The notes: generated by a model from the letters alone, not told the origin. DNA of 64,000 nucleotides from CAYWMY01 sp046352935 (GCA_046352935.1 JAXMGR010000002.1:124001-188000), one strand, 5' to 3'; positions 26,756 to 36,414 are shown, numbered from the stretch's first letter. Numbers and translations are program-made.

Positions 26756-27175
26756 TCAGCTCTTGAATTCGCTGTTGTCGAAGGAGATGGTCCGGTCGAC
26801 CAGCTCGTCCTTGTCCGGATATTCCATGAAGGCGATGTAGCGCTTGATCAGGCCGTTCTCGTCCACGATGGCGTGGGAGCAGAATGGATGCAGCGGAATG
26901 CCGCCGCCGCCGCCGCGGCCTTCGACGAAGTATGAAGTGCCGTTCTTCGCCGCGAACAGCAGGCGGTGATGGTGCGGCATCTTGCCCCGCTCATCGAGCC
27001 ACTGACGAATGTTGACACGCCCCACCCGCGCAAAAATCCGGTTGTCCTTCTCGGGATGGAAAGGCGGATGCATGTAGACGGCGTCCTCGGCGAAGCACGC
27101 GGCACAGGCATCGAAGTCGCCGGCATCGAGCGCGGCGAAATATTTCACGATCGGGTTGTTGGGCACTTCGTTCAT
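26756..27175 (-). CDS. SnoaL-like (NTF2-fold) protein
   Basis: 139 residues from ATG 27175. NPIVKYFAALDAGDFDACA and CFAEDAVYMHPPF form the first helix and strand of the cone fold. SHAIVDENGLIKRYIAF is the typical closing strand. A glycine run (GRGGGGGIP) in the middle is unusual. It is probably a small isomerase or hydratase-like helper in the catabolic operon with NmrA-like and HyuAB proteins. The 159-base gap upstream could carry its own promoter. Confidence 0.8.
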   Translation of the reverse strand: MNEVPNNPIVKYFAALDAGDFDACAACFAEDAVYMHPPFHPEKDNRIFARVGRVNIRQWLDERGKMPHHHRLLFAAKNGTSYFVEGRGGGGGIPLHPFCSHAIVDENGLIKRYIAFMEYPDKDELVDRTISFDNSEFKS

Positions 27176-27334
27176 GACTTCGCGGTCCTTCCGGTTGATG
27201 GTTGTCGATGATTCTGCAAAGGCGTGCAGCTGCCGATCCCTGTCGAGAACTCCGCCGATGTTGCGCCCCGACCCGCGGCTTCCAGTCGACCCGGCGTTCA
27301 CGCCCTGGCTGGCCGCTTCCACCCGGTGCAGCAG

Positions 27335-29476
27335 TTACCCCCCGGCTGCCGGTTTCCATTCGGCCCAGCGCTTCGGCATGGCGGTGAATGAACGCTCCGC
27401 AGCCAGTGCCACGACATCCACGAACAGCAGATGGCCGGTCACCGGGTCGAGATAGGCGATGACCTCGGCGTCCTTGCCGGCGGGCACGAAGTTGCGGATG
27501 CGTGGGCAGCCATCGGTCCAGTGGTTCGGCGCCAGCGAGAGCGGCGCGCCGGAGCGGGCACTGACCGCGACGCCGCCTTCCTGGACGACGCCCGTGGCCA
27601 GCGGATGTCTTGCCGCGGGGTTGTGCCAGCCGCCGGGTATGTCCCGCGCCGTGAGTGGCTTGCGCGCCGGCGTGGAGCGCGCCAGTCGTTCCTTGAGGAT
27701 CGCCGCCCGCCTCTGCTCCGTCTGGCGGGCATCACCGCGAATGACACCGTAAATATCCGCGGCATCCTCGACGGTCAGACGCTTGTTGCGGATGTCTTTT
27801 TCCACCTGCTCGCGCGGCCGGTCGAGCGGATCGCCCCAGCCACCGGCGGATGCATTGCGGCAGGTGAAGTGGTCACCCGGATCGAGATGCAGATCCTGCT
27901 GCTGCGACAGCACCCATTCGCGCGTACCGTCCTTGCGGGTGATGAAGGTCTCCATCGGCGCGCCGGGATAACCGCCCGCCAGGCCCACGTGCGGAACGCG
28001 CTGACGATTGCCGAAGGCGTTGCCGGCGAGCGGACGGCCCTCGGACGGCCCGTAGATGATTTCCAGCCGTCCACCGCAGCAGTGCCTGCCGGCGCCATTG
28101 CGACCCGTGAGCACTTTCTTCGACTGGATCTCCCACGGATACCAGCCTTCCCAGACTTCCACGTCGGGAAAATCGAGACCCGAGTCGTTGCCGACCTGGT
28201 ACATGCCCAGATCCGTGCCGTCCCGTTGCGCGGAGCCGGCGCCACCCATCGAGATCGCCTCGCTCATGGTCCAGTAGACGAGACGGCCATGCGGTCCGAC
28301 CCCGCCCCAGATCTGCGCGGTGAATCCGGAGCCCGGCGTCGGCGCGGTGAGATAGGGCCGCGCATGACTCTTCGCGGAGGCTTCGATGGCCATCATGAGC
28401 GCACGCAAGGCGCCTTCCTGCGCCGCCCAGCCGACATCCGTATGCGCGCTGCCGATCGGCGCCGGCGACTTGCAGTGCACCAGCGTGCCTTCCGGGCAGA
28501 GCACGTCGAAGCAGTTGAAGACCCCGTAGTTGTAAGGAAGATCATGGGCGAAGTGCGAGCCGATGACCTGGCCCACGGCCGAGCGGATGATGAATCGCTT
28601 GGAATTGATGAAGTGGGTCGTCTGCGGGTCGGTGCCTTCGAAGTCGAACAGCAGCTTTCCGTCGCCCACCGTCAATGTGCACGGGATGCGGTAGGTGTCG
28701 TGCTGCCACTCGATCCAGTTCTCGGTGTGATAGGTCCCGGGCTCGAGCAGGTCGATGCGACGGCGCATTTCCTTTTCGACGCGCCACGCCAGTTCTTCCA
28801 CCGCAGCGAGATAGGCATCGACCCCAAGGTCCGCGACGACCCGGCTCAACTCGACGGCGCCCGCGTGACAGCCCGCGATGAGGCTGCGCATGTCCATCTG
28901 CACGACGTCGGGGATGCGGATGTTGTTGAGCAGGATGTCCCAGATGTCGTCCTGCTCGACGCCGCCCTTGACCAGGCGCACCGGCGGGAAACGAATGGCC
29001 TCCTGAAAGCACTCGACGGCGTTCGGTGCATAGGAACCGTGCGACATGCCGCCCATGTCGAGCATGTGCGCGCAGGAGGCGAACCAGGCGATCAACTTCC
29101 CTTCCATGAACACGGGCAGCATCACGAACACGTCCTGCGGATGCATCGCCCCGTCGTGATGAGGATCGTTGGCCAGGAACACGTCGCGCGGCGCGATGTT
29201 CTTGCCGAACTTCCTGATGACCGCATCCACCGAGCTGCAGGCGCCGTAGTAATGCAGCCGCACCTTGCCGCCGCCGGCGACCAGCCGGCCCGCGGCGTCG
29301 AGCAGCGTGCAGGAGTAGTCCTTGGAGGAGGTGACGATCGGGCTGATCGCCGTGCGTTCGATCGCGAGCCCGCCTTCGGTGACCATCGCTTCCAGCCGGT
29401 AGCGCAGCAGCTCCGCGGTGAGGAAGTCGGCCGCCGGGCGCTTGGTATCCTGCGTGGCATTCATGACGGCAGTCAT
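27335..29476 (-). CDS. hydantoinase B/oxoprolinase-family subunit with C-terminal extension
   Basis: 713 residues. The HyuB core (about 15-600) shows RTAISPIVTSSKDYSC, FLANDPHHDGAMHPQDV, GGMSHGSYAPNAVE and LLNNIRIPDVVQMDMRS. About 108 residues follow the usual end of the family; this tail is unassigned. With HyuA it would form an ATP-dependent hydrolase or carboxylase, as in N-methylhydantoinase and acetophenone carboxylase. GGAG precedes the ATG, and the gene starts three bases after the hyuA stop. The substrate is unknown. Confidence 0.88.
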   Translation of the reverse strand: MTAVMNATQDTKRPAADFLTAELLRYRLEAMVTEGGLAIERTAISPIVTSSKDYSCTLLDAAGRLVAGGGKVRLHYYGACSSVDAVIRKFGKNIAPRDVFLANDPHHDGAMHPQDVFVMLPVFMEGKLIAWFASCAHMLDMGGMSHGSYAPNAVECFQEAIRFPPVRLVKGGVEQDDIWDILLNNIRIPDVVQMDMRSLIAGCHAGAVELSRVVADLGVDAYLAAVEELAWRVEKEMRRRIDLLEPGTYHTENWIEWQHDTYRIPCTLTVGDGKLLFDFEGTDPQTTHFINSKRFIIRSAVGQVIGSHFAHDLPYNYGVFNCFDVLCPEGTLVHCKSPAPIGSAHTDVGWAAQEGALRALMMAIEASAKSHARPYLTAPTPGSGFTAQIWGGVGPHGRLVYWTMSEAISMGGAGSAQRDGTDLGMYQVGNDSGLDFPDVEVWEGWYPWEIQSKKVLTGRNGAGRHCCGGRLEIIYGPSEGRPLAGNAFGNRQRVPHVGLAGGYPGAPMETFITRKDGTREWVLSQQQDLHLDPGDHFTCRNASAGGWGDPLDRPREQVEKDIRNKRLTVEDAADIYGVIRGDARQTEQRRAAILKERLARSTPARKPLTARDIPGGWHNPAARHPLATGVVQEGGVAVSARSGAPLSLAPNHWTDGCPRIRNFVPAGKDAEVIAYLDPVTGHLLFVDVVALAAERSFTAMPKRWAEWKPAAGG

Positions 29477-29479
29477 CGG

Positions 29480-31537
29480 CTACTCCTTCACGACGCTGAG
29501 CGTGCGATAGGCGTCGACATCGACGCGCGAGCCGGGCGGGACCCACAGCGTGCTGTCCACCGCGTCGATCAGCGCGGGACCGGAAAAGCCGTGGCCCGGT
29601 TTCAGGGACAACGCATCGTAGACGGCGACCTCGTCGAAAGGACCGGAGCGCTGGATGCGCACCTGCCGGGTGCCCAGCGGTGCGGGAATCTTCGTGTCGG
29701 CCCTGTCGGTCGTGCTGAACAGCTGCACGCGCACCGTGTGGCCGATGCCGACGGCCCGCAGCGTCACCAGTTCGATCTCCGCGCCGGAGGCGACTGCATT
29801 CTCGCCGTACAACGCGCAATAAGCCTGCGTGAAGTCCTTCGCCAGCTTCTCCTGACTGAACGGCCTCGACAGCGGCACTGTCAGCTCCGACATCTGACGC
29901 ATGAACTGCATGTCCGCTTCGAACAATACGCTGGTCGCTTCCGGCCCGATGCCATTGGCGCCCAGCTGCGCGATCACATCGGCCTCGAGCACCGCCATGG
30001 TTGCGGCGACTTCCTGCTCGTCCAGCGGCAACAGCCGGCTGATGGAGCGCGCCTTCTCCAGGCGCACGTCGGCGGAGCCCGCTCCGAACGCGGAGAGCAC
30101 CGAGGCCAGCTCCGGCGCCAGCAGGCGCGGCACGCCGATCTCCTGCGTGAGCGGCACCATGAACAGCGAGCCGCTGCCACCATAGGTCACGCCGGTCAGT
30201 TGCGCCGGATCAAGGCCGCTGGCCGAGATCCGGGCGCGCATCGCATTGGTCATGTCGGCGAGCGCGGTCTGCCGGATCGCCCAGGCGCATTCATACGCAT
30301 CGAGCCCGAGCTTGTCGCCCAGCCGGGCGCAGGCCGCACGCGCCGCATCGACGTCGAGCACCATGGCGCCACCGAGAAACTTCCCGGGATCGAGATAGCC
30401 CAGGACCACCATGGCATCGGTGATCGCCGCTTCCGTGCCGCCGTGGTTGTAGCAGGCCGGTCCCGGGAACGACCGTGCGCTCTGCGGCCCCACCCGCAGC
30501 ATGCCGCGCACATCGATCCAGCCCAGCGAGCCACCGCCCGAGCCGACCGACTCCACTTCGACATGCGATTGCGCGACCGAGACGCCGTGGATCTTGCCGC
30601 GCGCGACACGGACCGGCTTGCCGCCGTGCACGATGGCCACGTCGAAGCTGGTGCCGCCCATGTCGCCGCACACCGCTTCGGTGATGTTCTGCGTGGCGGC
30701 GAGCTCAGCGGCCGCCACCACGCCCGCCGCCGGTCCCGAGGCCGCCAGGCGCAACGGGGCACGACGGGCCTCTTCGACCGTCGCGGTGCCGCCGCTGGCC
30801 TGCAGCAGCAGCAGCGGCGCCTTGAGGCCGCCTTCCTGCAGGCGGCGCTCGAGGTCTTCGATGCCGTTCAGCGCGTCAGCGCAGAAGGCGTTCATCACCG
30901 CGACCATGGTGCGTTCGTATTCCCGGCGCACCGGCTGCAGCTCGGCGCCGCAGAACACCGGCAGATCAGGAAACGTCGCGGCCACGACGGCCTTGGCCGC
31001 CTGTTCATGCGCCGGGTTCAGGAACGACCAGAGGAATGAAATCGCGAGCGCCTGGATGCCCTCTTCCTCCACGAGCTTGCGGACCGCGACGCGCACATCC
31101 TCATCCGACATGGCCAGCCGGACCTTGCCGTCCCGATCCATGCGCTCGGGGATGCCCGCGATACAGGGCGGCTCCAAAGGCACCCAGGGCAACACCGCCC
31201 AGCCGTCGACGGTGTGACGATCGCCACGCGCCGTGAGCGCCAGGGATTCAAAACCCGCGGTCGTCAGCAGGCCGACCTTCAGCCCCCGCTTGACCGTCAG
31301 GGTGTTGGTCACCGCCGTCGTGCCCAGGCCGAAGCGAACCGTCCGGGCCAGCAGCTCGCGGAGCGAAAGTCCGAGCTGCCGGGCGACCAGGTCGCAGGCA
31401 TTGATGACGCCGTTGCCGATATTCGCGGGTTCCGTCGCCGCCTTGGCGCGAACCGTGCGGTCAGCAACGCTGACCACCGCGTCGGTAAAGCTTCCGCCGA
31501 CGTCCACGCCTATCGAAAGCGGAGAATTGACAGCCAT
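29480..31537 (-). CDS. hydantoinase A/oxoprolinase-family subunit
   Basis: 685 residues. The N-terminal ASKHA ATPase phosphate-binding loop is IGVDVGGSFTDAVV, and a second is GDMGGTSFDVAIV. TTAVTNTLTVKRG and SGPAAGVVAAAEL are family signatures. It should bind ATP and activate the substrate for the HyuB partner. GGGGGGAT lies just before the ATG. The operon is divergent from an AraC-type regulator, its likely activator. Confidence 0.9.
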   Translation of the reverse strand: MAVNSPLSIGVDVGGSFTDAVVSVADRTVRAKAATEPANIGNGVINACDLVARQLGLSLRELLARTVRFGLGTTAVTNTLTVKRGLKVGLLTTAGFESLALTARGDRHTVDGWAVLPWVPLEPPCIAGIPERMDRDGKVRLAMSDEDVRVAVRKLVEEEGIQALAISFLWSFLNPAHEQAAKAVVAATFPDLPVFCGAELQPVRREYERTMVAVMNAFCADALNGIEDLERRLQEGGLKAPLLLLQASGGTATVEEARRAPLRLAASGPAAGVVAAAELAATQNITEAVCGDMGGTSFDVAIVHGGKPVRVARGKIHGVSVAQSHVEVESVGSGGGSLGWIDVRGMLRVGPQSARSFPGPACYNHGGTEAAITDAMVVLGYLDPGKFLGGAMVLDVDAARAACARLGDKLGLDAYECAWAIRQTALADMTNAMRARISASGLDPAQLTGVTYGGSGSLFMVPLTQEIGVPRLLAPELASVLSAFGAGSADVRLEKARSISRLLPLDEQEVAATMAVLEADVIAQLGANGIGPEATSVLFEADMQFMRQMSELTVPLSRPFSQEKLAKDFTQAYCALYGENAVASGAEIELVTLRAVGIGHTVRVQLFSTTDRADTKIPAPLGTRQVRIQRSGPFDEVAVYDALSLKPGHGFSGPALIDAVDSTLWVPPGSRVDVDAYRTLSVVKE

Positions 31538-31714
31538 GATCCCCCCGGAAAAGCGCGCTCTCTCCTCCAGAACTTAACCCGGATCGAAAGAACGCAGGAT
31601 GCCTATTTGTTGCCCGGTAACATCGTGTTCTTGCCTGAGACGACACTTCGGACAACCCGAAGCCTGGGCCGGTAGGATATCGGTGCATGAACATGCATTT
31701 CCGGGGGGACATGC
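31538..31714. promoter_or_regulatory. divergent control region of hyuA-hyuB and AraC gene
   Basis: Two perfect inverted repeats stand out: CTTCGG-ACAAC-CCGAAG (31646-31662) and TGCATG-AA-CATGCA (31684-31697). The second is only 17 bases before the AraC-type start, a good position for autorepression. Which protein binds them is inference. Confidence 0.5.
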
Positions 31715-32680
31715 TTGGCAAATCCTGCGTTGGCTGACACCGAGCTGCATACGCTGCCGAACGGTATCCGCGGTTATGAGGAAGTGGCCACCAGCGGCTA
31801 CTTTCCCTTGACGGTTTCCCGATTGGGCGGGAACAGCAATTTCTGTTGCCGGGGGAGCAGCGCTCACCTCGGACCCGTCCTGATGACGCGACTTCACGTC
31901 GACGGGTCGAACTACGCGCGACCACGGCCGGAGTTCGAACCACAGAGCCCGATCGTGCTGGTCCACTACCAGGAGGGTGATTACTACTTCCAGGGCAAGC
32001 ACAACGTCTGCGCGAAAGCGGGCACCCTGATGCTGGTCAACGCCCAGCGCCCCATCGAGGGCTATCACCGCTCGCAGATTTCCACGCTGGCCTTCCGCAT
32101 TCCCAGAAACCTCCTGGCGCCTGAACTCGGCATTCTGGACGATTTCTGCTTCAGGCCCATCGATGCGTCGCAAGGCATACCGGCGATCCTGCGCGAGACC
32201 ATGAGCGCGTACTGGCAACAACGAAGGACGATCGCGCCGGAACTGGCCGGTGATCTGGTCGGTTCGCTGATTCAGCTGATCGGCGCGGCCTTTCGCAGCC
32301 GGCACGACCTGCGCGCCATCGGCTCCCTTTCGGCGCAATCCCATTTCCTGCGCATCCGCGATGCGATTGCTGCCAACCTGTCGAATCCCGATCTGTCGGC
32401 GGAATTCATCGCCGGCAAGCTCGGCATTTCGAAGAGTTACCTGTTCACGATCATGCGCAGCGCGCATGTCACGCTGGGCCATTTCATCCTGGAACAGCGG
32501 CTGGAACAGGCGCGAAGGTTGCTCGAATTCCCCATGAACCGCATGCGTTCCATCGCGGAGATCGCCTATTCCGTCGGCTTTCGCCGCGCATCGCACTTCA
32601 CTCACCGCTTTTCTGAGCGATATGGCGAGTCGCCCAAGGCCTTCCGCCAGAGGGCATGCAACGCGGGTAATAGTCACTAG
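31715..32680 (+). CDS. AraC-family transcriptional regulator
   Basis: 321 residues. The start is TTG 31715, because GGGGGGA ends five bases before it, whereas the ATG at 31711 opens a frame that closes after a few codons. The N-terminal domain (about 20-200) is of the AraC-binding-like type. The C-terminal double helix-turn-helix covers about 220-315, with LSAEFIAGKLGISKSYLF and IAEIAYSVGFRRASHFTHRF. It is divergent from the HyuAB operon and probably activates it. The inducer is unknown. Confidence 0.88.
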   Translation: MANPALADTELHTLPNGIRGYEEVATSGYFPLTVSRLGGNSNFCCRGSSAHLGPVLMTRLHVDGSNYARPRPEFEPQSPIVLVHYQEGDYYFQGKHNVCAKAGTLMLVNAQRPIEGYHRSQISTLAFRIPRNLLAPELGILDDFCFRPIDASQGIPAILRETMSAYWQQRRTIAPELAGDLVGSLIQLIGAAFRSRHDLRAIGSLSAQSHFLRIRDAIAANLSNPDLSAEFIAGKLGISKSYLFTIMRSAHVTLGHFILEQRLEQARRLLEFPMNRMRSIAEIAYSVGFRRASHFTHRFSERYGESPKAFRQRACNAGNSH

Positions 32681-33009
32681 CTGCGCGATCGTCAGCAGTT
32701 GCCGCAACACTGGTGATTCGTTCCTCCGGGCCAGGAACACCTGGATGCGCCGAAGGGATGGCCACTCGCCGCCGGGCGGGTCAGGTCATGAATTCTGGTA
32801 CGGGAAAGATGCGGCTGTCACACGGCACTTCCGCCAGCGCGCAGGGCTGCGCAACGACTGCGCCCTTGGGCCAGATCCTGCGTACCGATCCTGCCCGCTT
32901 GCCGGCCCCGACATTGCCACGCCGAACGCGAATGCTTAGGCTTGAAACAACCGGCATGTAAGACCGGTGACCGTACCGGCGTCTGCCGAAGGGGTGAAGG
33001 GAGAGCCCG
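32681..33009. other. 329-base gene-free stretch
   Basis: No coding sequence is convincing. It holds copy 2 of the 34-base motif (32792-32825) and, near its right end, three ACCGG elements within 40 bases (about 32950-32980) just before the lipoprotein gene. The ribosome site AAGGGAG precedes ATG 33010. I could not identify a riboswitch fold. Confidence 0.45.
32792..32825 (-). promoter_or_regulatory. 34-base motif, copy 2 (possible promoter/operator)
   Basis: It has the same blocks and spacing as copy 1 at 24696-24729. On the minus strand GTGACA and CAGAAT are again 18 bases apart. Transcription from it would run toward the 3' end of the AraC gene, so a regulator-binding site is as likely as a promoter. 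Confidence 0.35.
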
Positions 33010-35868
33010 ATGCATCGCTTTCGAGGCGTCATCGTCCTGCTTGCAGCCGCGGCCTGGCTGGGCGGGTGCGGGGGCGCCTCTGACGGGACTGGCCCGGGCG
33101 TCGCCGCCGCGGTCGATGCATCCGATGCTGCCGGCCAAAAGCACCTCCACGCCACGACAGCCCTCACCGACCTGGCACCACGGATCCTCAATCCCGTCGA
33201 GGAACTCGTGGAGTTCGCGCCGGACGGCATTCTGCGCTGGAGCGCGACCGCCGGCGCCGACGCCTACGAGGTGTGGGCATACGACGACGCGGGACTCACG
33301 GTCATGGTCGAATTCTCCAAGGCGTTGACGTCGCGGCAATATCAGTTCACGCAGCTCGCCTCCGGCCACACCTACCATGTGAAGCTGTACTTCCGAGCCG
33401 GCGGCGACTGGAAGGCGGCTCCGACATTCACGATCAAGACAGCCACGAGCGTTACAAAGGCCCGGCTGACGAATTCACAGGAAGAACTCGATGCCTTCGG
33501 TGTCGGCGGCACGCTGCGCTGGACGCGGGTACAGGGCGCAGACGTGTATGAGCTCTGGGTGTACCGCGACGCGACGCTCGTTGCGTTCGCCGAGGCGTCC
33601 GGTCCGGTGCGCATCACGCAGTATCAGCTCGGATCGCTCGAGCCGGGCAGGACTTACTACGTCCAGGTCCATGCACGAGTCAACGGCGCCTACACCGCGG
33701 GCGGGGCGCTGCCGATCACGATCACCGACCAGCTCGTTCGTGCACGCATCGTCAATCCACAGGATGAACTGGACGACTTCGCGACCGACGGATTGTTGCG
33801 GTGGACGCCCGTCTCGGGTGCAGCCGCGTACGAGGCGTGGATATTCACCAACCCGAACAGTTCCGAGGCTTTCGAGAGTTCCGGCAGCCTGACGGCACGT
33901 GCCTATGCGACCCGCACGCTGCGACCGGGCAGCACGTACTACGCGCAGATCTACGCGCTGGTGAATGGTCAGTGGCAGGTCGGTGCGCCGGTCCGGATCT
34001 CGACCGGCACTCGCCCTACCAAGGCCAGGCTGAAGACCCCGCAGGAAGAACTCGAGGCATTTTCGACCACCGGCACACTGACCTGGACCGAGGTACCGGG
34101 CGCGGACTCGTACGAGCTGTGGATCTTCTCGAACGCCGGGCTCGGACAGGTCGTCGAGAGCGGCACCGGTTCCAATCGGAGCTACTCGATCAAACACCTG
34201 TGCAGCGGCGCAACCTACTACGTGCAGGTGTATGCGCATGTCGGTGGAGAATGGACGACAGGCTGGGCAACGCGCCTCGACGTCACCCGGGGCACCAGCC
34301 CCACGGACTGCACTCCGCCCGCCCCGGTGGTCACGCTGACCGCTGATACAGGCGAGGTGATGTCCCAGGGTCGCGTGACGCTCGCCTGGACGACGAAGTT
34401 CGCGACGTCCTGTTCTGCCTCCGATGCGTGGTCGGGTTCCAAGGGCACATCCGGTCAGGAGACCGTCGGATCGATCACCGCGCAAAGCCTGTTCACCCTG
34501 ACGTGTACGGGTGCGAGCGGCACCTATCGTGCCCAGGTGCTGGTCACGACGAACACGGGCGGCGGCGGCACGACGACCATACCGGGACTCGTCACCCGGT
34601 CCGCGACCATTCCCATCGACATCGCGATCGTCAGCAACGCGGCAGACCCGTTCGGGGGTAATGCCGCCGGTACCGCCGTTCTCGACTTCGACGGCGACGG
34701 CCTGCGCGACCTGATGATCACGCCGAGCTATCTGAACGCACGCCCCGAGCTGCCGGTCATTCTGCTGCGAAACTCGTTGTCGGGCTTCGTCGACGGCCGC
34801 AGTGCCTTCGCGGGTGGAGCACCGAACACAGGCGTCGCACGGACACCGCTCATTGCGGACTTCAATGGCGACGGCAGACAGGACTACTTCGCCGCAGACC
34901 ACGGGCTCGAAGTCGTCGAGAACGGGACTTTCATCAAGTCCGCGAACCGCCTCTTCCAGAGCACGACCAGCGGACTGTCGGCGACGACGCTGCCGACCGT
35001 TGCCTTCAATCACGGAGCATGTCTGGGGGACATCGACCAGGACGGACGCCCGGATGCCATCGTGACGCCGCTGAGCACGCCCAAGGTCTACGCGCTGCTG
35101 AATCGATCGACCGGCTGGGTGCTCGACCAGAGCCGACTCCCGATGGAGCTGACGCAGTTCGGCACTCCAGACTTCAGCCCCTCGTCATGTTTGCTGGTAG
35201 ACGTGAGCGGCGACGGAATCCCGGATCTCGTCGCGTCCGGGTATCGCGACGGTGTCGCCGCCGGGAGCCCGGGTGCCCCCTACGCCACCGGTACGCGGAT
35301 CTTTCGCAACGACGGCACCGGCCACTTCCAGGCGTCGACATCGACGCTGCCACGACCGGGCGGCGAGGACTGGGGCTCGACGTCCATACGAAGCGCCGAT
35401 TTCGATGGTGACGGCCGCAGCGACCTGCTCATCGCGTACGAATTGCCCGGGAACCGGTTTGCACTGCAGCTGCTGGCGCAGACCTCGCCGGGAACCTTCG
35501 CGGACCACACCGCAGCGGCTCTCGGCGGATACGAAACCGATATCGGCTTCTGGCGGGAAACGGACGTGGGTGACTTCAACGGCGATGGACGTCCCGACAT
35601 CTTCCTGCGAAGACTCGGCAACTTCGCGGCGCTGGGAACCGGCGAAACGCTGCGTCGATCCCTGCTGCTCAACAACGGCGACGGCACCCTCTCCCAGCCG
35701 ACACGGAACATCGAACTGACCGGCACCACCGAGCCGGTGTTCCTGGTGCCCCTCTCGATCGACGGCACGTCAACGACCTTCGTGGGCTATGAGGTCACGG
35801 GCGACGGGAGCGCCTACCGCTCCCTGGTTCCGGTGACGATCAAGCTGACCTTCGGCCAACGTAGTTGA
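33010..35868 (+). CDS. large surface lipoprotein with four fibronectin-like repeats and FG-GAP/VCBS repeats
   Basis: 952 residues. The signal ends in AWLGGC, with Cys20 the lipidation site. Four repeats of about 92 residues begin near 58, 150, 245 and 338. Each has the frame P-x-E-E-L-x-x-F, then a tryptophan (LRWT), GAD-x-YE-x-W and a TYYVQVYA strand. A domain of about 90 residues follows. The C-terminal half carries six calcium-loop motifs of the D-x-(D/N)-x-D-G type (DFDGDGLRDL, DFNGDGRQDY, DIDQDGRPDA, DVSGDGIPDL, DFDGDGRSDL, DFNGDGRPDI), as in integrin-like FG-GAP/VCBS propellers. It probably has an adhesion or carbohydrate-binding role on the cell surface. No catalytic motif is visible. 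Confidence 0.85.
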   Translation: MHRFRGVIVLLAAAAWLGGCGGASDGTGPGVAAAVDASDAAGQKHLHATTALTDLAPRILNPVEELVEFAPDGILRWSATAGADAYEVWAYDDAGLTVMVEFSKALTSRQYQFTQLASGHTYHVKLYFRAGGDWKAAPTFTIKTATSVTKARLTNSQEELDAFGVGGTLRWTRVQGADVYELWVYRDATLVAFAEASGPVRITQYQLGSLEPGRTYYVQVHARVNGAYTAGGALPITITDQLVRARIVNPQDELDDFATDGLLRWTPVSGAAAYEAWIFTNPNSSEAFESSGSLTARAYATRTLRPGSTYYAQIYALVNGQWQVGAPVRISTGTRPTKARLKTPQEELEAFSTTGTLTWTEVPGADSYELWIFSNAGLGQVVESGTGSNRSYSIKHLCSGATYYVQVYAHVGGEWTTGWATRLDVTRGTSPTDCTPPAPVVTLTADTGEVMSQGRVTLAWTTKFATSCSASDAWSGSKGTSGQETVGSITAQSLFTLTCTGASGTYRAQVLVTTNTGGGGTTTIPGLVTRSATIPIDIAIVSNAADPFGGNAAGTAVLDFDGDGLRDLMITPSYLNARPELPVILLRNSLSGFVDGRSAFAGGAPNTGVARTPLIADFNGDGRQDYFAADHGLEVVENGTFIKSANRLFQSTTSGLSATTLPTVAFNHGACLGDIDQDGRPDAIVTPLSTPKVYALLNRSTGWVLDQSRLPMELTQFGTPDFSPSSCLLVDVSGDGIPDLVASGYRDGVAAGSPGAPYATGTRIFRNDGTGHFQASTSTLPRPGGEDWGSTSIRSADFDGDGRSDLLIAYELPGNRFALQLLAQTSPGTFADHTAAALGGYETDIGFWRETDVGDFNGDGRPDIFLRRLGNFAALGTGETLRRSLLLNNGDGTLSQPTRNIELTGTTEPVFLVPLSIDGTSTTFVGYEVTGDGSAYRSLVPVTIKLTFGQRS

Positions 35869-35910
35869 CGCCGGGCAGGCAGGCGACGTTCGTGCCCAGC
35901 GCGCTGAGGC

Positions 35911-36414
35911 TCAGGATCCCGAGGATCGCAGCGTGTTGAACGGAATGCGGCTCGTGATCGAGGCACGGTACTCGTCGCGTCGAGAAGGATCCAGCAGCAC
36001 GTTGTAGTCCGAAGAACTGAGCACCGAAGGGACCCGCATGCCGACGGGCTTCGGACGCCGCGACGGCAACGCCGCTACGACGTCCAGGAACGCGCGGCCG
36101 ATCGTTCGACTGTCCTCCCGCACCGGTCGCGCGTTCCAGTTCGGCGGCAGCACGATCCCGAGGTCGTCCAGATCCGCGATCGAGTCGTCCGGCACCTCGA
36201 TTGTCGCGATCAGGACCTGCTGGATCGTCTCCCAACCCGGCCGCACGGCCACCTCGAGTGTCGCGAGCGCCTCGACTTCGGCCGCGTACAGGATCTCGGT
36301 CTCGAGATCGTTGAAGCGCCAACCCGCCGGCCCCGCGACCGAATCACGAGAATCCAGTGGATCGAACGTCGGCGCCCCAGCGCCGCGGATCGCCCGCGCG
36401 CGATAGACCCTCAC
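35911..36414 (-). CDS. RES-domain toxin (NAD+ phosphorylase/glycohydrolase family)
   Basis: 167 residues from GTG 36414, which overlaps the antitoxin stop (GTGA). The RES triad is recognisable: Arg33 in GWRFND, Glu54 in ALATLE and Ser130 in RVPSVL, with a conserved N near 138 (DYNVLLDP). Characterised RES toxins destroy NAD+. The order antitoxin then toxin is typical of Xre-RES operons. Confidence 0.88.
   Translation of the reverse strand: MRVYRARAIRGAGAPTFDPLDSRDSVAGPAGWRFNDLETEILYAAEVEALATLEVAVRPGWETIQQVLIATIEVPDDSIADLDDLGIVLPPNWNARPVREDSRTIGRAFLDVVAALPSRRPKPVGMRVPSVLSSSDYNVLLDPSRRDEYRASITSRIPFNTLRSSGS

Noticed and set aside
27431..31039. Very long plus-strand open frame opposite hyuB and hyuA
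   Set aside because: It lies entirely antisense to two clear family proteins and has no domain signal.
32681..33009. Riboswitch upstream of the repeat lipoprotein
   Set aside because: Repeated ACCGG elements gave partial pairings only. No known riboswitch core motif was recognisable.
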